Shown here: in pieces, positions 16,980-25,201 of the stretch
Layout of the letters: every line of letters starts with the position of its first letter
How positions within the stretch are numbered: the first letter of the stretch is position 1
Source: Microbacterium sp. ABRD28
GTDB taxonomy: Bacteria; Actinomycetota; Actinomycetes; Actinomycetales; Microbacteriaceae
Direction: 5' to 3'
NCBI RefSeq assembly: GCF_003850245.1
Contig: NZ_CP031015.1
Location: 1,860,001-1,924,000 of the forward strand
DNA length: 64,000 nt
Made by a program: the position numbers and the translations under genes
The notes under the pieces: model-generated
The model's database searches: none
What the model was told of the DNA's origin: nothing
Seen by the model: only the letters and a program-made list of their open reading frames with translations

Positions 16980-17690
16980 ATGAGCAACGAACGTGTCGTC
17001 CTGGTCACCGGCGGAAACCGCGGCATCGGACGGTCCATCGCCGAGCGCTTCGTGGCCGACGGCTACCGGGTGGCCGTCACCGCCCGTTCGGGCGAGGGCC
17101 CCGACGGCGCGCTCACCGTTCGAGCAGACGTCACCGACGCCTCCTCGCTCGACGCGGCGATGACGGAGGTGGAACAGGCGCTCGGCCCCGTGACGATCGT
17201 CGTGGCGAACGCCGGGATCACCCGCGACACCCTTCTGATGCGCATGAGCGAAGACGATTTCGACAGCGTCGTCGCCACGAACCTCGGCGGGGCGTTCCGA
17301 GTGGTCAAGCGAGCGTCGAAGGGCATGATCCGCGCACGGTTCGGGCGCATCATCCTCATCTCCAGCGTGGTCGGCCTCTATGGTTCCGCGGGGCAGGTGA
17401 ACTACGCGGCCTCCAAGAGCGGGCTCGTGGGGTTCGCCCGGTCGCTCACCCGTGAGCTCGGGGCGCGGGGGATCACGGCCAATGTCGTCGCACCCGGCTT
17501 CATCGAGACCGACATGACCGCCGAGCTGCCCGCCGACACCCAGGCCGAGTACAAGAAGAACATCCCCGCCGGACGCTTCGGCGACGCGACCGAGGTCGCG
17601 GGCGTCGTCGCGTGGCTGGCCTCCGATGACGCGGCCTACATCTCCGGCGCGGTGATCCCGGTCGACGGTGGACTCGGCATGGGGCACTGA
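16980..17690 (+). CDS. fabG: 3-oxoacyl-ACP reductase FabG-like SDR
   Basis: Classical short-chain dehydrogenase (236 residues) that would reduce 3-oxoacyl-ACP with NADPH in fatty acid elongation. The cofactor motif TGGNRGIG is at 10-17, NAG at 77-79, and the catalytic set N101, S129, Y142 and K146 (YAASK) is complete. The C terminus ends VDGGLGMGH, the form seen in the FabG/MabA group. The ATG at 16980 is chosen over the GTG at 16974 because of the leaderless -10. The acyl substrate is inferred from family only. Confidence 0.87.
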   Translation: MSNERVVLVTGGNRGIGRSIAERFVADGYRVAVTARSGEGPDGALTVRADVTDASSLDAAMTEVEQALGPVTIVVANAGITRDTLLMRMSEDDFDSVVATNLGGAFRVVKRASKGMIRARFGRIILISSVVGLYGSAGQVNYAASKSGLVGFARSLTRELGARGITANVVAPGFIETDMTAELPADTQAEYKKNIPAGRFGDATEVAGVVAWLASDDAAYISGAVIPVDGGLGMGH

Positions 17691-17715
17691 CCCGGTCGGT
17701 CATCCCCGCGACGGA

Positions 17716-18438
17716 TCACCGTCCGAGCGTCTCCGCGATCGCGCGGGCGACGGCATCGGGCTTGGAGAACTGCGGCCAGTGGCCGCTCGCCTCATCGGGC
17801 GCGCGGAGTGAGACGGCGCGCAGGGGGCCGTGCGCAGCGAGGCCAGCGGCCCAGGCGGGCGGATCCTGACGGATCGCCTCGATCTGCTCGGGCGAGACGG
17901 TGTTGGTGAGGATCGTGGCCGGGATTTCGCGGCGCCGGTCGTCGGTGAGCGAGACGGGGTCGGTGGGAACCCTGCGGGGCACGACGCCGACGTGCGCCAT
18001 GGCCCGGTCCCGCACGTCCGGATCGAGGTCGTCGACGTCGTCGTCGTCGAAGAAGTCCCACCCGGGGAACGGCACGGTGTCGCCGTCGATCGGGAACTCC
18101 GAGATGATGCCTCCGTCTGACGGCGGGAAGGTGTCGAGGAACACCAGGTGCGCCACCCTCGTCGGCCGGAGGTCGGCGGCGCCGTAGATCACGTTGCCGC
18201 CTCCGCTGTGACCGACCAGGACGACGGGGGCCTCCCGCCTGTCGATCTCGGCCACGACGGCATCGATCCACTCGTCGATGCCGATGTCGGCCGTTGCCGG
18301 GTCGGGAGGGGCGTCGCCACGCCGGACGCCCGGCATGGTGAGGGGGACGGGGGAGAGCCCGGCGGATCGCAGACCCGGCACCACCTCATTCCACGACGAC
18401 GCGGTGAGCCAGAGTCCGGGAACCAGGAGGACGTCCAT
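17716..18438 (-). CDS. Alpha/beta hydrolase
   Basis: 240-residue alpha/beta-hydrolase fold protein. The nucleophile elbow is GHSGGG with S78, and the oxyanion region is VPGLWLTASSW near residue 6. A histidine in SGHWPQFSKPDAVA near the C terminus is the probable catalytic base. An acidic loop (FFDDDDVDDLDPDV) sits in the cap region. Substrate is unknown. The internal ATG at 18438 is chosen because TACGGT lies seven bases upstream and the protein then begins directly with the first beta strand. The frame otherwise extends to 18468. Confidence 0.82.
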   Translation of the reverse strand: MDVLLVPGLWLTASSWNEVVPGLRSAGLSPVPLTMPGVRRGDAPPDPATADIGIDEWIDAVVAEIDRREAPVVLVGHSGGGNVIYGAADLRPTRVAHLVFLDTFPPSDGGIISEFPIDGDTVPFPGWDFFDDDDVDDLDPDVRDRAMAHVGVVPRRVPTDPVSLTDDRRREIPATILTNTVSPEQIEAIRQDPPAWAAGLAAHGPLRAVSLRAPDEASGHWPQFSKPDAVARAIAETLGR

Positions 18439-18445
18439 GGCCGCC

Positions 18446-18451
18446 ACCGTA
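18446..18451 (-). promoter_or_regulatory. Leaderless -10 box for the alpha/beta hydrolase
   Basis: TACGGT on the minus strand, seven bases before ATG 18438, with no ribosome site. It lies in the gap between this gene and the upstream serB stop. Confidence 0.45.
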
Positions 18452-18472
18452 CTCCCCGTGCCCGACACCTCC

Positions 18473-19111
18473 CTACGGCAGGAGGGGGATCACCTCGCGC
18501 AGATCCACCGGCCCGATCACGAGGTCGGCCCGTTCCCGGACGAGCGGCTTGGCGTTGAAGGCGAGGCCGAGTCCGGCGACCGACATCATCACGAGGTCGT
18601 TCGCACCGTCGCCGATCGCCAGGGTGCGCGCCCGGGGAACCCCGTGGTCACCGGCCCACGCCACGAGGGTGGCCGCCTTCCCCTCGGCGTCGACGATCGG
18701 ACCGGAGACCTGCCCGGTCAGCGCGTCGTGCGCGACGGCGAGTCGGTTGGCCCGCCACAGATCCACACCGAGCGACGGCGCGATGTGGTCGAGGATCTCG
18801 TGGAAGCCGCCGGAGACGACGCCCACGATTCCGCCGCGGTCATGCACCGCGGCGATGAGCTCCACGGCCCCCGGGGTCGGCTCGACACGTGCGCGCACGC
18901 GGTCGAGTGCGCCCAGCGGGACTCCGGCCAGCGTCTCCACCCGGATGCGCAGGCTCGTGGCGAAGTCGACCTCGCCGCGCATCGCCGCCTCCGTGGCGGC
19001 GGCGACCTCCGCTCCGCGGCCGGCCTCATCAGCGATGAGTTCGATCACCTCGTTGCGGATGAGGGTCGAATCGGCGTCGAGGACGACGAGGAATCGCGCG
19101 GGCTCGCTCAC
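18473..19111 (-). CDS. serB: Phosphoserine phosphatase SerB
   Basis: HAD-superfamily phosphatase (212 residues) that makes L-serine from phosphoserine. Motif I is DADSTLI with nucleophile D12 and acid D14. Motif II is in GVVSGGF, and motif IV is GDGANDLVMM. The cap helix region EAAMRGEVDFATSLRIRV is the SerB hallmark. It lacks the N-terminal ACT domains found in mycobacterial SerB2, so it is the short form. GTG start, six bases after TACGGT (19118-19123) on the minus strand, another leaderless layout. Confidence 0.93.
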   Translation of the reverse strand: MSEPARFLVVLDADSTLIRNEVIELIADEAGRGAEVAAATEAAMRGEVDFATSLRIRVETLAGVPLGALDRVRARVEPTPGAVELIAAVHDRGGIVGVVSGGFHEILDHIAPSLGVDLWRANRLAVAHDALTGQVSGPIVDAEGKAATLVAWAGDHGVPRARTLAIGDGANDLVMMSVAGLGLAFNAKPLVRERADLVIGPVDLREVIPLLP

Positions 19112-19117
19112 CTGTCC

Positions 19118-19123
19118 ACCGTA
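19118..19123 (-). promoter_or_regulatory. Leaderless -10 box for serB
   Basis: TACGGT on the minus strand, six bases upstream of the serB GTG, in the 27-base gap after the glgC stop. Confidence 0.5.
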
Positions 19124-19138
19124 GCGGCGTGCCGAGGG

Positions 19139-20383
19139 TCACCGATCGACGAAGACTCCCTTGCCGACCACGGTGATCCCGCTGTCGGTGACGGTGAATC
19201 CCCGGGCGATGTCGCGTTCGCGGTCGACCCCCACGGTGGCGCCGTCGGCCAGGACGACGTTCTTGTCGAGGATGGCGCGATGGATCCGCGCGCCGGCACC
19301 CACCTGCACGTGGTCGAACAGGACGGCATCGGTGATCGTCGAGCCCCCCGCGGCGAGCGTCCACGGACCGACGACGCTGCGCTCGAGATGCGTCCCGGAG
19401 AGGACGGAACCGAGCGAGACGATCGAATCGATGGAGTTGCCGATCCGGCCCACCGAGTCGCGGACGAACTTCGCGGGCGGTGAGTTGACGGCCTGCGAGT
19501 GGATCGGCCACTGCATGTTGTAGAGGTTGTAGACGGGCAGCGTCGAGATCAGATCCTGGTGGGCCTCGAAGAACGAGTCGATCGTCCCGACGTCTCGCCA
19601 GTACGACCGGTCGCGATCGGTCGACCCCGGCACGTCGTTGCGGACCATGTCGTAGACCCCCGCCTCACCGCGACCGACGAAGTACGGGACGATGTCCCCG
19701 CCCATGTCGTGGTTGGAGGTCGGGATCTCGCCGTCGGCCTCGACCGCCTCGATCAGAGCGTCGGCGTCGAAGATGTAGTTGCCCATGGATGCGAGCACCT
19801 GATCGGGCGCATCGGCCAAGCCCTCGGGGTGCTGCGGCTTCTCGAGGAAGTCGCGGATGCGGCTCGGGTCGTCGGGATCGACGTCGATGACGCCGAACTG
19901 GTCGGCCAGGGAGATCGGCTGGCGGATGCCGGCCACCGTGGCCCGGGCGCCCGACTCGATGTGCGCGGCGAGCATCTGCCGGAAGTCCATGCGGTACACG
20001 TGGTCGGCGCCGATCACGATGACGATGTCGGGCTGCTCGTCGTTGATGAGGTTCAGGCTCTGCAGGATCGCATCCGCCGACCCCGAGAACCATCGCTTGC
20101 CGAGCCGCTGCTGCGCGGGCACCGAAGCGACGTAGGAGTCCAGAAGCGCCGACATCCGCCAGGTCTGTGACACGTGACGGTCGAGGCTGTGGGACTTGTA
20201 CTGGGTGAGGACGACGATCTGCCGGAGCCCCGAGTTGATCAGGTTGGATATCGCGAAGTCGATGAGCCGGTACTGGCCCCCGAACGGTACGGCGGGCTTG
20301 GCGCGGTCGGCGGTCAGGGGCATGAGTCGCTTCCCCTCGCCGCCGGCGAGGATGATTCCGAAGACCTTCGGCGCTGCAGGCAT
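19139..20383 (-). CDS. glgC: Glucose-1-phosphate adenylyltransferase GlgC
   Basis: Makes ADP-glucose from glucose-1-phosphate and ATP, the committed step of bacterial glycogen synthesis. Full length at 414 residues. The N-terminal nucleotidyltransferase motif [20 protein letters not shown] begins near residue 13. The catalytic domain continues with [15 protein letters not shown] and [12 protein letters not shown], and the C-terminal left-handed beta-helix (about 300-414) carries the allosteric site region. It is divergent from glgA with a 77-base spacer, so precursor and polymer steps are made from one control region. Confidence 0.96.
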   Translation of the reverse strand: MPAAPKVFGIILAGGEGKRLMPLTADRAKPAVPFGGQYRLIDFAISNLINSGLRQIVVLTQYKSHSLDRHVSQTWRMSALLDSYVASVPAQQRLGKRWFSGSADAILQSLNLINDEQPDIVIVIGADHVYRMDFRQMLAAHIESGARATVAGIRQPISLADQFGVIDVDPDDPSRIRDFLEKPQHPEGLADAPDQVLASMGNYIFDADALIEAVEADGEIPTSNHDMGGDIVPYFVGRGEAGVYDMVRNDVPGSTDRDRSYWRDVGTIDSFFEAHQDLISTLPVYNLYNMQWPIHSQAVNSPPAKFVRDSVGRIGNSIDSIVSLGSVLSGTHLERSVVGPWTLAAGGSTITDAVLFDHVQVGAGARIHRAILDKNVVLADGATVGVDRERDIARGFTVTDSGITVVGKGVFVDR

Positions 20384-20460
20384 GGCACCACCCTAGGCCC
20401 GGTTTCGCGCTGGTACCCAGCGACTGTCCACAGATGCCGACGTGTACTAGGTTTCGACCC
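20384..20460. promoter_or_regulatory. Divergent leaderless promoter region of glgC and glgA
   Basis: Two -10-like boxes face outward: TAGGGT on the minus strand (20390-20395), six bases before the glgC ATG, and TAGGTT on the plus strand (20448-20453), seven bases before the glgA ATG. Neither gene has a ribosome site. The 50 or so bases between the boxes hold no obvious palindrome. Confidence 0.55.
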
Positions 20461-21666
20461 ATGCGCGTGGACATGATCACCAAGGAATACCCGCCGGAGA
20501 TCTACGGAGGCGCCGGGGTGCACGTGACCGAACTGGTGCGGGCGCTGCGAGACGGGGGCGCCGGCTCACCGGTGGATGTGCGCGTGCGGGCTTTCGGGGC
20601 CGATCGTGACGAGGCGGACACGACTTCGTACCGCGTGCCCGCGGAGCTCGCCGGCGCCAACGCCGCCGTGCAGACACTCGGCACCGACCTCGAGATCGTG
20701 ACGGATGTCGCCGGCGCCGACGTCGTGCACAGTCACACCTGGTACGCCAACTTCGCCGGCCACCTCTCCTCGCTTCTGCACGGCGTTCCGCACGTGCTCA
20801 CCGCTCACAGCCTCGAGCCGCTTCGGCCGTGGAAGGCCGAGCAGCTCGGCGGGGGATATGCGGTGTCGAGCTGGGTGGAGAAGGTCGCCTACGAGCACGC
20901 TGCGGCGATCGTGGCGGTGAGCGAAGGCATGCGCGCCGATATCCTCCGCAGCTATCCCGCGGTCGACCCGGGCAAGGTGCGAGTGATCTACAACGGGATC
21001 GACACCGACTCGTGGCACCCCGTGACCGACGACCCGCTCCTGACCCGGCTGGGAGTCGACCCGGCGCGGCCGTCGGTCGTCTTCGTCGGTCGGATCACCC
21101 GGCAGAAGGGTCTGCCGTATCTTCTGCGCGCTGCGGCCCAGCTGCCGCCGGAGGTACAGCTCGTGCTGTGCGCCGGTGCTCCGGACACCCCGCAGATCAT
21201 GGCGGAGGTGGAGGAGCTCGTCCGAGGCCTTCAGGAAACGCGCGACGGAGTGGTGTGGCTGGACCGGCTGCTCTCGCGCCACGAACTGTGCACGGTGCTC
21301 ACCGCCGCGACCGCCTTCGTGTGCCCCTCGGTGTACGAGCCCCTCGGGATCGTGAACCTCGAGGCGATGGCGTGCGGCGCCGCTGTCGTCGGCACCGCCA
21401 CGGGCGGTATCCCCGAGGTCGTCGTCGACGGGGTCACCGGTCGGCTGGTGCCGATCGAGCAGATGGACGACGGCACGGGGACGCCCCTGGACCCCGACAG
21501 GTTCGTCGACGACCTCGCCGCCGCCCTCACCGCGGTGGTCGGCGACCCCACCCGGGCCCGGGTGTGGGGGGAAGCGGGGCGACAGCGGGCGATCTCCGAC
21601 TTCAGCTGGCACAGCATCGCCGCCCAGACGGCGGCTCTGTACCGGGAGGTCGCCGCGGCGCCGTGA
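20461..21666 (+). CDS. glgA: Glycogen synthase, actinobacterial GT4-type (GlgA)
   Basis: Glycosyltransferase of 401 residues with a GT-B fold. It opens MRVDMITKEYPPEIYGGAGV, the signature of the actinobacterial glgA group rather than the E. coli GT5 enzyme. The acceptor and donor domains are joined near residue 200 (FVGRITRQKG). The donor-site motif CPSVYEPLGIVNLEAMACG contains the E-x7-E pair. It would extend alpha-1,4-glucan, or make maltose-1-phosphate as the mycobacterial homologue GlgM does, from GlgC's ADP-glucose. Divergent from glgC. Confidence 0.92.
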   Translation: MRVDMITKEYPPEIYGGAGVHVTELVRALRDGGAGSPVDVRVRAFGADRDEADTTSYRVPAELAGANAAVQTLGTDLEIVTDVAGADVVHSHTWYANFAGHLSSLLHGVPHVLTAHSLEPLRPWKAEQLGGGYAVSSWVEKVAYEHAAAIVAVSEGMRADILRSYPAVDPGKVRVIYNGIDTDSWHPVTDDPLLTRLGVDPARPSVVFVGRITRQKGLPYLLRAAAQLPPEVQLVLCAGAPDTPQIMAEVEELVRGLQETRDGVVWLDRLLSRHELCTVLTAATAFVCPSVYEPLGIVNLEAMACGAAVVGTATGGIPEVVVDGVTGRLVPIEQMDDGTGTPLDPDRFVDDLAAALTAVVGDPTRARVWGEAGRQRAISDFSWHSIAAQTAALYREVAAAP

Positions 21667-21684
21667 CAGTCGGTGCCCGGCCGA

Positions 21685-21690
21685 TAGGCT
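21685..21690 (+). promoter_or_regulatory. Leaderless -10 box for the lone ABC ATPase
   Basis: TAGGCT, six bases (GGGGTC), then ATG at 21697. No ribosome site. Confidence 0.55.
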
Positions 21691-21696
21691 GGGGTC

Positions 21697-22482
21697 ATGC
21701 CGCAGGTGCTGGAGTTCTCCGACGTCGTCGTCCGCAGAAACGCCCGTGACATCGTCGATCACCTCGACTGGGAGGTCAGCGACGATCAGCGGTGGGTGGT
21801 GCTCGGCCCGAACGGCGCGGGGAAGACCACGGTTCTGCAGCTCGCGGACACCCTGATCCATCCGACCTCCGGTGCGGTCACGATCCTCGGCGAGCGCCTC
21901 GGTCGAACGGATGTCTTCGAGCTGCGTCCGCGCATCGGCTTCGCCTCCAGCGCCATGGCCCGTCGGATCCCCGAGGACGAGACCGTTCTCAACGTCGTCC
22001 TGACCGCGGCGTTCTCGGTGGTCGGACGTTGGCGCGAGGACTACGAGGACATCGACGAGCGCCGAGCGCTGCGCGTCCTTGCGGAGTGGCGTCTGGACGA
22101 GCTGGCCGATCGCACGTTCGGCACGCTGTCGGATGGCGAGCAGAAGCGCGTGCAGATCGCGCGCTCCATCATGACCGACCCCGAGCTGCTGCTGCTGGAC
22201 GAACCGACCGCCAGCCTGGATCTGGGTGCGCGAGAGGAGCTGCTTCTGCTGCTGGGCGGGTACGCGCAGGCGCCGACCACGCCGGCGATGGTGATGGTCA
22301 CGCACCACGTGGAGGAGATCCCCGTGGGCTTCACCCATGTTCTGCTGCTCCGCGAGGGGCGCGTCGTGGCAGCGGGGCCGCTCGCCGAGGCGCTGACGGG
22401 GGAGTCGCTGACCGAGACCTTCGGTACGCCGATCACGCTCCGCGAGGAGGACGGGCGCTTCACCGCCCGCGCTGCACGGTGA
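21697..22482 (+). CDS. ABC-type ATPase without adjacent permease
   Basis: Single ABC domain protein of 261 residues. Walker A is GPNGAGKTT (37-45), Walker B LLLLDEPTASLD, and the H-loop VTHHVEEI. The signature is LSDGEQKR instead of LSGGQ, with aspartate for the first glycine of the pair; this variant occurs in ModF/PhnC-like and housekeeping ATPases. No permease or binding protein flanks it. It may serve a transporter encoded elsewhere or a non-transport process. Role unknown. Confidence 0.83.
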   Translation: MPQVLEFSDVVVRRNARDIVDHLDWEVSDDQRWVVLGPNGAGKTTVLQLADTLIHPTSGAVTILGERLGRTDVFELRPRIGFASSAMARRIPEDETVLNVVLTAAFSVVGRWREDYEDIDERRALRVLAEWRLDELADRTFGTLSDGEQKRVQIARSIMTDPELLLLDEPTASLDLGAREELLLLLGGYAQAPTTPAMVMVTHHVEEIPVGFTHVLLLREGRVVAAGPLAEALTGESLTETFGTPITLREEDGRFTARAAR

Positions 22483-22538
22483 CGACCTCGCCGTCGTGCT
22501 CGGCGGAACCCGGTTCGGTGGTCCGGGCCGACGCCTGG

Positions 22539-22544
22539 TAGACT
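22539..22544 (+). promoter_or_regulatory. Probable -10 box for rpmE2
   Basis: TAGACT, a common actinobacterial -10 form, 55 bases before the rpmE2 ATG. It would give a leader of about 47 bases. I see no Zur-type AT-rich palindrome around it. Confidence 0.5.
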
Positions 22545-22598
22545 CATCCGCTGGTGCTCTCGCACAACAGACTTTCCGTCGCTCCCGCAAGGATTCCC

Positions 22599-22850
22599 AT
22601 GAAGACTGACATCCACCCCGACTACCGCGCGGTCGTGTTCCGCGACCTCGGCTCGGGCGAGACCTTCCTCACCCGTTCCACCGTCACCAGCGACAAGACG
22701 ATCGAGCTCGACGGTGTCGAGTACCCCGTCATCGACGTCGAGATCTCGTCGGCCTCGCACCCGTTCTACACGGGCAAGCAGCGCATCCTCGACTCGGCCG
22801 GTCGCGTCGAGAAGTTCAACCAGCGCTTCAAGAACTTCGGCGGCCGCTGA
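22599..22850 (+). CDS. rpmE2: 50S ribosomal protein L31 type B
   Basis: 83-residue large-subunit ribosomal protein. It has the L31 pattern [16 protein letters not shown] and [11 protein letters not shown] followed by [14 protein letters not shown]. It lacks the CxxC zinc motif, which defines the zinc-independent (C-minus, YkgM-like) type B form. Such paralogues often replace zinc-containing L31 under zinc limitation, but in many actinobacteria this is simply the constitutive copy, and no Zur site is visible. A perfect-stem terminator follows directly. Confidence 0.95.
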   Translation: MKTDIHPDYRAVVFRDLGSGETFLTRSTVTSDKTIELDGVEYPVIDVEISSASHPFYTGKQRILDSAGRVEKFNQRFKNFGGR

Positions 22851-22856
22851 GCCACC

Positions 22857-22894
22857 GCGAAGAAGCCCCCGACCGCGGTCGGGGGCTTCTTCGC
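22857..22894. terminator. Bidirectional terminator between rpmE2 and the exonuclease gene
   Basis: A perfect 38-base palindrome: GCGAAGAAGCCCCCGACC (22857-22874) mirrored by its complement at 22877-22894 around the two-base centre. It lies six bases after rpmE2 and directly before the stop of the convergent exonuclease gene, so it can end both transcripts. Confidence 0.88.
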
Positions 22895-22895
22895 G

Positions 22896-23651
22896 TCATC
22901 GCACCGGCCACGTGCCGTCGATCGGATCGCCGGCATCGATGCGACCGATCCTCACGAAGTACTCGGTGAGGCTGGCGGCCTGGTCGCGCGCCCACGCGAT
23001 CTGCTCGACGTGGATCTGCCGAGCAGTCGGTGGGAGCAGGCCCCGATAGCGCCGGGCGAGCGCCTGCGCCACGCGTCCTGCCGCGCGCGCGTCGGCAGCC
23101 GCTTCATGCGCCTCGTCGAGGGGGACGGCATAATGCTCCGCCACCCGCATGAGGGTGCGCTTCCCCCGCCGATAGCGGTCGTAGTGGCGGTCGATGACGA
23201 GCGGATCGAAGACCGGATTCGGGTGCTCCAGCGGTACGACCCCGTGACGCAGGGCTTCGTGGTGCAGCAGCGAGAAGTCGTAGGCTGCGTTGTAGGCCAC
23301 CACCGGAATGCCCGCGTCGAGGATGCCGCGAAGGCACCCGACGACCTCGGCCACGACCTCCGCCGCGGGTCGGCCCGTGGCGCGGGCCTGGGCGGTGGTG
23401 ATCCCGTGCACGGCGGTCGCCGCCGGGGGGATCTCCACACCCGGATCGGCCCGCCACGATCGCCCGCAGACCGCCATCCCCGCAGCATCCAGCAACCCGA
23501 CGTGCGCCGTGACGACCCTGTCGGTGCGGACATCCACACCCGTGGTCTCCAGATCGAACACACCCACGACGCGGAGCCAGGGCGGCGGATCGCCGCGGAG
23601 GGGAAGGGGAGCCGACGCAGCGGGATCGGGGGCGGAGCGAGGGATCGTCAT
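22896..23651 (-). CDS. DnaQ-like 3'-5' exonuclease
   Basis: 251-residue stand-alone exonuclease of the DEDDh class (DNA polymerase III epsilon-like). Exo I is VFDLETTG with D33 and E35, the middle motif is AYNAAYDFSLL, and Exo III is AHEAAADARA with the catalytic H and last D. HGIT is the expected nucleotide-contact motif. It may act in repair or proofreading, or on RNA. A proline-rich N terminus of about 25 residues precedes the fold. TACGGT lies eight bases upstream of the ATG on the minus strand. Confidence 0.88.
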   Translation of the reverse strand: MTIPRSAPDPAASAPLPLRGDPPPWLRVVGVFDLETTGVDVRTDRVVTAHVGLLDAAGMAVCGRSWRADPGVEIPPAATAVHGITTAQARATGRPAAEVVAEVVGCLRGILDAGIPVVAYNAAYDFSLLHHEALRHGVVPLEHPNPVFDPLVIDRHYDRYRRGKRTLMRVAEHYAVPLDEAHEAAADARAAGRVAQALARRYRGLLPPTARQIHVEQIAWARDQAASLTEYFVRIGRIDAGDPIDGTWPVR

Positions 23652-23704
23652 GGCTCCGCACCGTACGCGCCGGTCCCGACATCGGCTGCCGGTTAGACTC
23701 GAGC
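23652..23704. promoter_or_regulatory. Divergent promoter region, exonuclease and alpha/beta hydrolase
   Basis: Minus-strand TACGGT (23660-23665) lies eight bases from the exonuclease ATG, and plus-strand TAGACT (23694-23699) lies five bases from the hydrolase GTG. Both look leaderless. Nothing else is seen in the 53 bases. Confidence 0.45.
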
Positions 23705-24604
23705 GTGTCGATTCCGCACCCCGAGGTCCCCGCCCCGCGCGCCGTGGTACCCGAGGGGGACCGGGTCGAGATCCTGGGCGGTCGGACCGCCTACTGGACG
23801 TACGGGCCTGCCGACGCCGCGGTCACCGTGCTCGCCGTGCACGGGTTCCGCGGCGACCACCATGGGCTGGCCGCCATCATCGGTCTTCTGCCCGACATGC
23901 GCGTGATCGTCCCCGACCTCCCCGGTTTCGGAGACTCGACCCCGCTTCCCGGGCGCCGACACGACATCGACGCCTACCGTGCCTGGCTCACCGAGCTCCA
24001 CGCGACCCTCGCCCCGGAGGCGGTGATCCTGGGACACTCGTTCGGCTCGATCGTGGCGTCGGCGGCGGTGGCCGGAGGGCTCCCGACATCACGGCTCATC
24101 CTCATCAACCCCATCGGCGCGCCGGCGCTGGAGGGTCCCCGGGGCCTCCTCACCCGTCTCGCGGTGCTGTACTACCGGATGGGCGCCCGCTTGCCGCGGC
24201 CGGCAGGGGAGTGGGTGCTTCGGCAGCGAGCGATCGTCCGCGGGATGAGTGTGGCGATGGCCAAGACGCGCCGTCGAGATCTGCGCCGTTACATCCACGA
24301 CCAGCATGATCGCTACTTCTCGCGCTTCGCCGACCGCGACGTCCTCCGTGAGGCGTTCGAAACCTCGGTCGGCAACGACGTGCGGGGTTTCGCGCCCGAG
24401 ATCGCGCAGCCGACGCTCCTCATCGTCGCCGAGCGCGACGACATCACGCCCCTCGCCGCGCAGCGCCGGCTGCAGACGCTGTTCCCCCGGGCGGAGCTCG
24501 TGGAGATCCCCGAGGTGGGGCATCTGATCCACTACGAGACGCCCGGGCCCGCAGCTGCGGCCATCACTCGCTTTCTTGCGCCTTCCGCTGCCGATACGCG
24601 TTGA
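23705..24604 (+). CDS. Alpha/beta hydrolase
   Basis: 299-residue alpha/beta-hydrolase. Nucleophile elbow GHSFGS with S112, oxyanion strand AVHGFRGDHHG (45-55), cap domain rich in arginine (about 160-210), acid in ERDDITPL and base in GHLIHYETPG near residue 277. Resembles the meta-cleavage hydrolase or ester hydrolase subgroup. Substrate unknown. Its 3' end overlaps the convergent CGNR gene by 41 bases. Confidence 0.83.
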   Translation: MSIPHPEVPAPRAVVPEGDRVEILGGRTAYWTYGPADAAVTVLAVHGFRGDHHGLAAIIGLLPDMRVIVPDLPGFGDSTPLPGRRHDIDAYRAWLTELHATLAPEAVILGHSFGSIVASAAVAGGLPTSRLILINPIGAPALEGPRGLLTRLAVLYYRMGARLPRPAGEWVLRQRAIVRGMSVAMAKTRRRDLRRYIHDQHDRYFSRFADRDVLREAFETSVGNDVRGFAPEIAQPTLLIVAERDDITPLAAQRRLQTLFPRAELVEIPEVGHLIHYETPGPAAAAITRFLAPSAADTR

Positions 24605-25127
24605 CGTTCATCCGGTTCCCGCAGTTGCCGGTGTCGCAGTAGCGCTTGGACTTGTTCTTGGAGAAATCGACGTAGACGCCGTCGCAGTCATCGGCGGCGC
24701 ACCGTCGCACGCGGTCGTACTCGTCGGCGCGGATGACATCCACGAAGGCCATGGCGGCTTCGACCAGCACCCGCGTCGCCAGGGGGGCATCGTCAGACGT
24801 GGCGTGGATGTGCCAGTCCATTCCGTCATGCTTCATCAGGCGGGGGAGGGCGTGTCCGCGTCGCAGCATCTCGTTGACCAGGGGCACCGCTCCGTCGCGG
24901 TCGACGTCCCACAGCCCCTGCAGCGGTCGGCGCACTCCGCGCAGCGCCGAGAGTTCGGCGTCATCGCGACGGATGGCGCCGGTGTACGGGTTGATCCGCA
25001 GGTATTCGTCGAACTGCTCGAGGGTCGCGAGGGTGTCCACGGCGTCCTCACCGCCCACCCCCGGGAGGGTGTTGACCAGATACGCCGCCGCACGGAGATT
25101 GCTCTCGGTGTCATGAATGAACACCAT
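24564..25127 (-). CDS. CGNR zinc-finger (ABATE-type) putative transcription regulator
   Basis: 187 residues with the two-part layout of CGNR proteins: an N-terminal ABATE ligand-type domain and a C-terminal zinc ribbon with RRCAADDC near residues 145-152 and RYCDTGNCGNR further on. It ends with a basic helix (VNAYRQRKA) suited to DNA binding. I place the start at ATG 25127 because AGGAG (25133-25137) lies five bases upstream; ATG 25142 would add five residues but has no ribosome site. Divergent from an EamA exporter, which it may regulate. The stretch around its start is duplicated (see repeat). Confidence 0.83.
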   Translation of the reverse strand: MVFIHDTESNLRAAAYLVNTLPGVGGEDAVDTLATLEQFDEYLRINPYTGAIRRDDAELSALRGVRRPLQGLWDVDRDGAVPLVNEMLRRGHALPRLMKHDGMDWHIHATSDDAPLATRVLVEAAMAFVDVIRADEYDRVRRCAADDCDGVYVDFSKNKSKRYCDTGNCGNRMNVNAYRQRKAQESE

Positions 25128-25173
25128 GTTGACTCCTGACATTCGCCGACGCTAGTGTCACCAGTGTACGCAT
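25111..25173 (-). CDS. Possible 20-codon leader ORF upstream of the CGNR gene
   Basis: Minus-strand ATG at 25173 is preceded by TGTCAGGAGTCAAGC, the same ribosome-site sequence used by the CGNR gene, and opens a 20-residue frame that ends inside the first codons of the CGNR gene (17-base overlap). The peptide, beginning MRTLVTLASANVRSQ, resembles nothing I know. It may be a translational coupling device or an accident of the duplication. No evidence of expression. Confidence 0.3.
   Translation of the reverse strand: MRTLVTLASANVRSQHGVHS
25129..25158 (+). promoter_or_regulatory. Candidate promoter for the EamA exporter
   Basis: TTGACT (25129-25134) and TAGTGT (25153-25158) with an 18-base spacer form a recognisable sigma-A-type promoter. 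Transcription would begin near 25165 and run through the second repeat copy before the ATG at 25202. A protein bound at the first repeat would cover the -35. Confidence 0.5.
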
Positions 25174-25188
25174 GCTTGACTCCTGACA
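25129..25188. repeat. Direct repeat TTGACTCCTGACA in the CGNR/EamA intergenic region
   Basis: TTGACTCCTGACA occurs at 25129-25141 and again at 25176-25188, 47 bases apart, each preceded by CATG or CATGC. Extended copies agree at 17 of 18 bases. On the minus strand each copy is an AGGAG ribosome site just before an ATG. On the plus strand the first copy supplies a -35-like TTGACT. Either a duplicated start region or paired operator half-sites. Confidence 0.75.
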
Positions 25189-25201
25189 GACGGATGACCC
25201 G

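Noticed and set aside
22483..22598. A Zur box or zinc riboswitch before the zinc-independent L31
   Set aside because: No AT-rich palindrome or known riboswitch fold is visible, only an ordinary -10 and a short leader.
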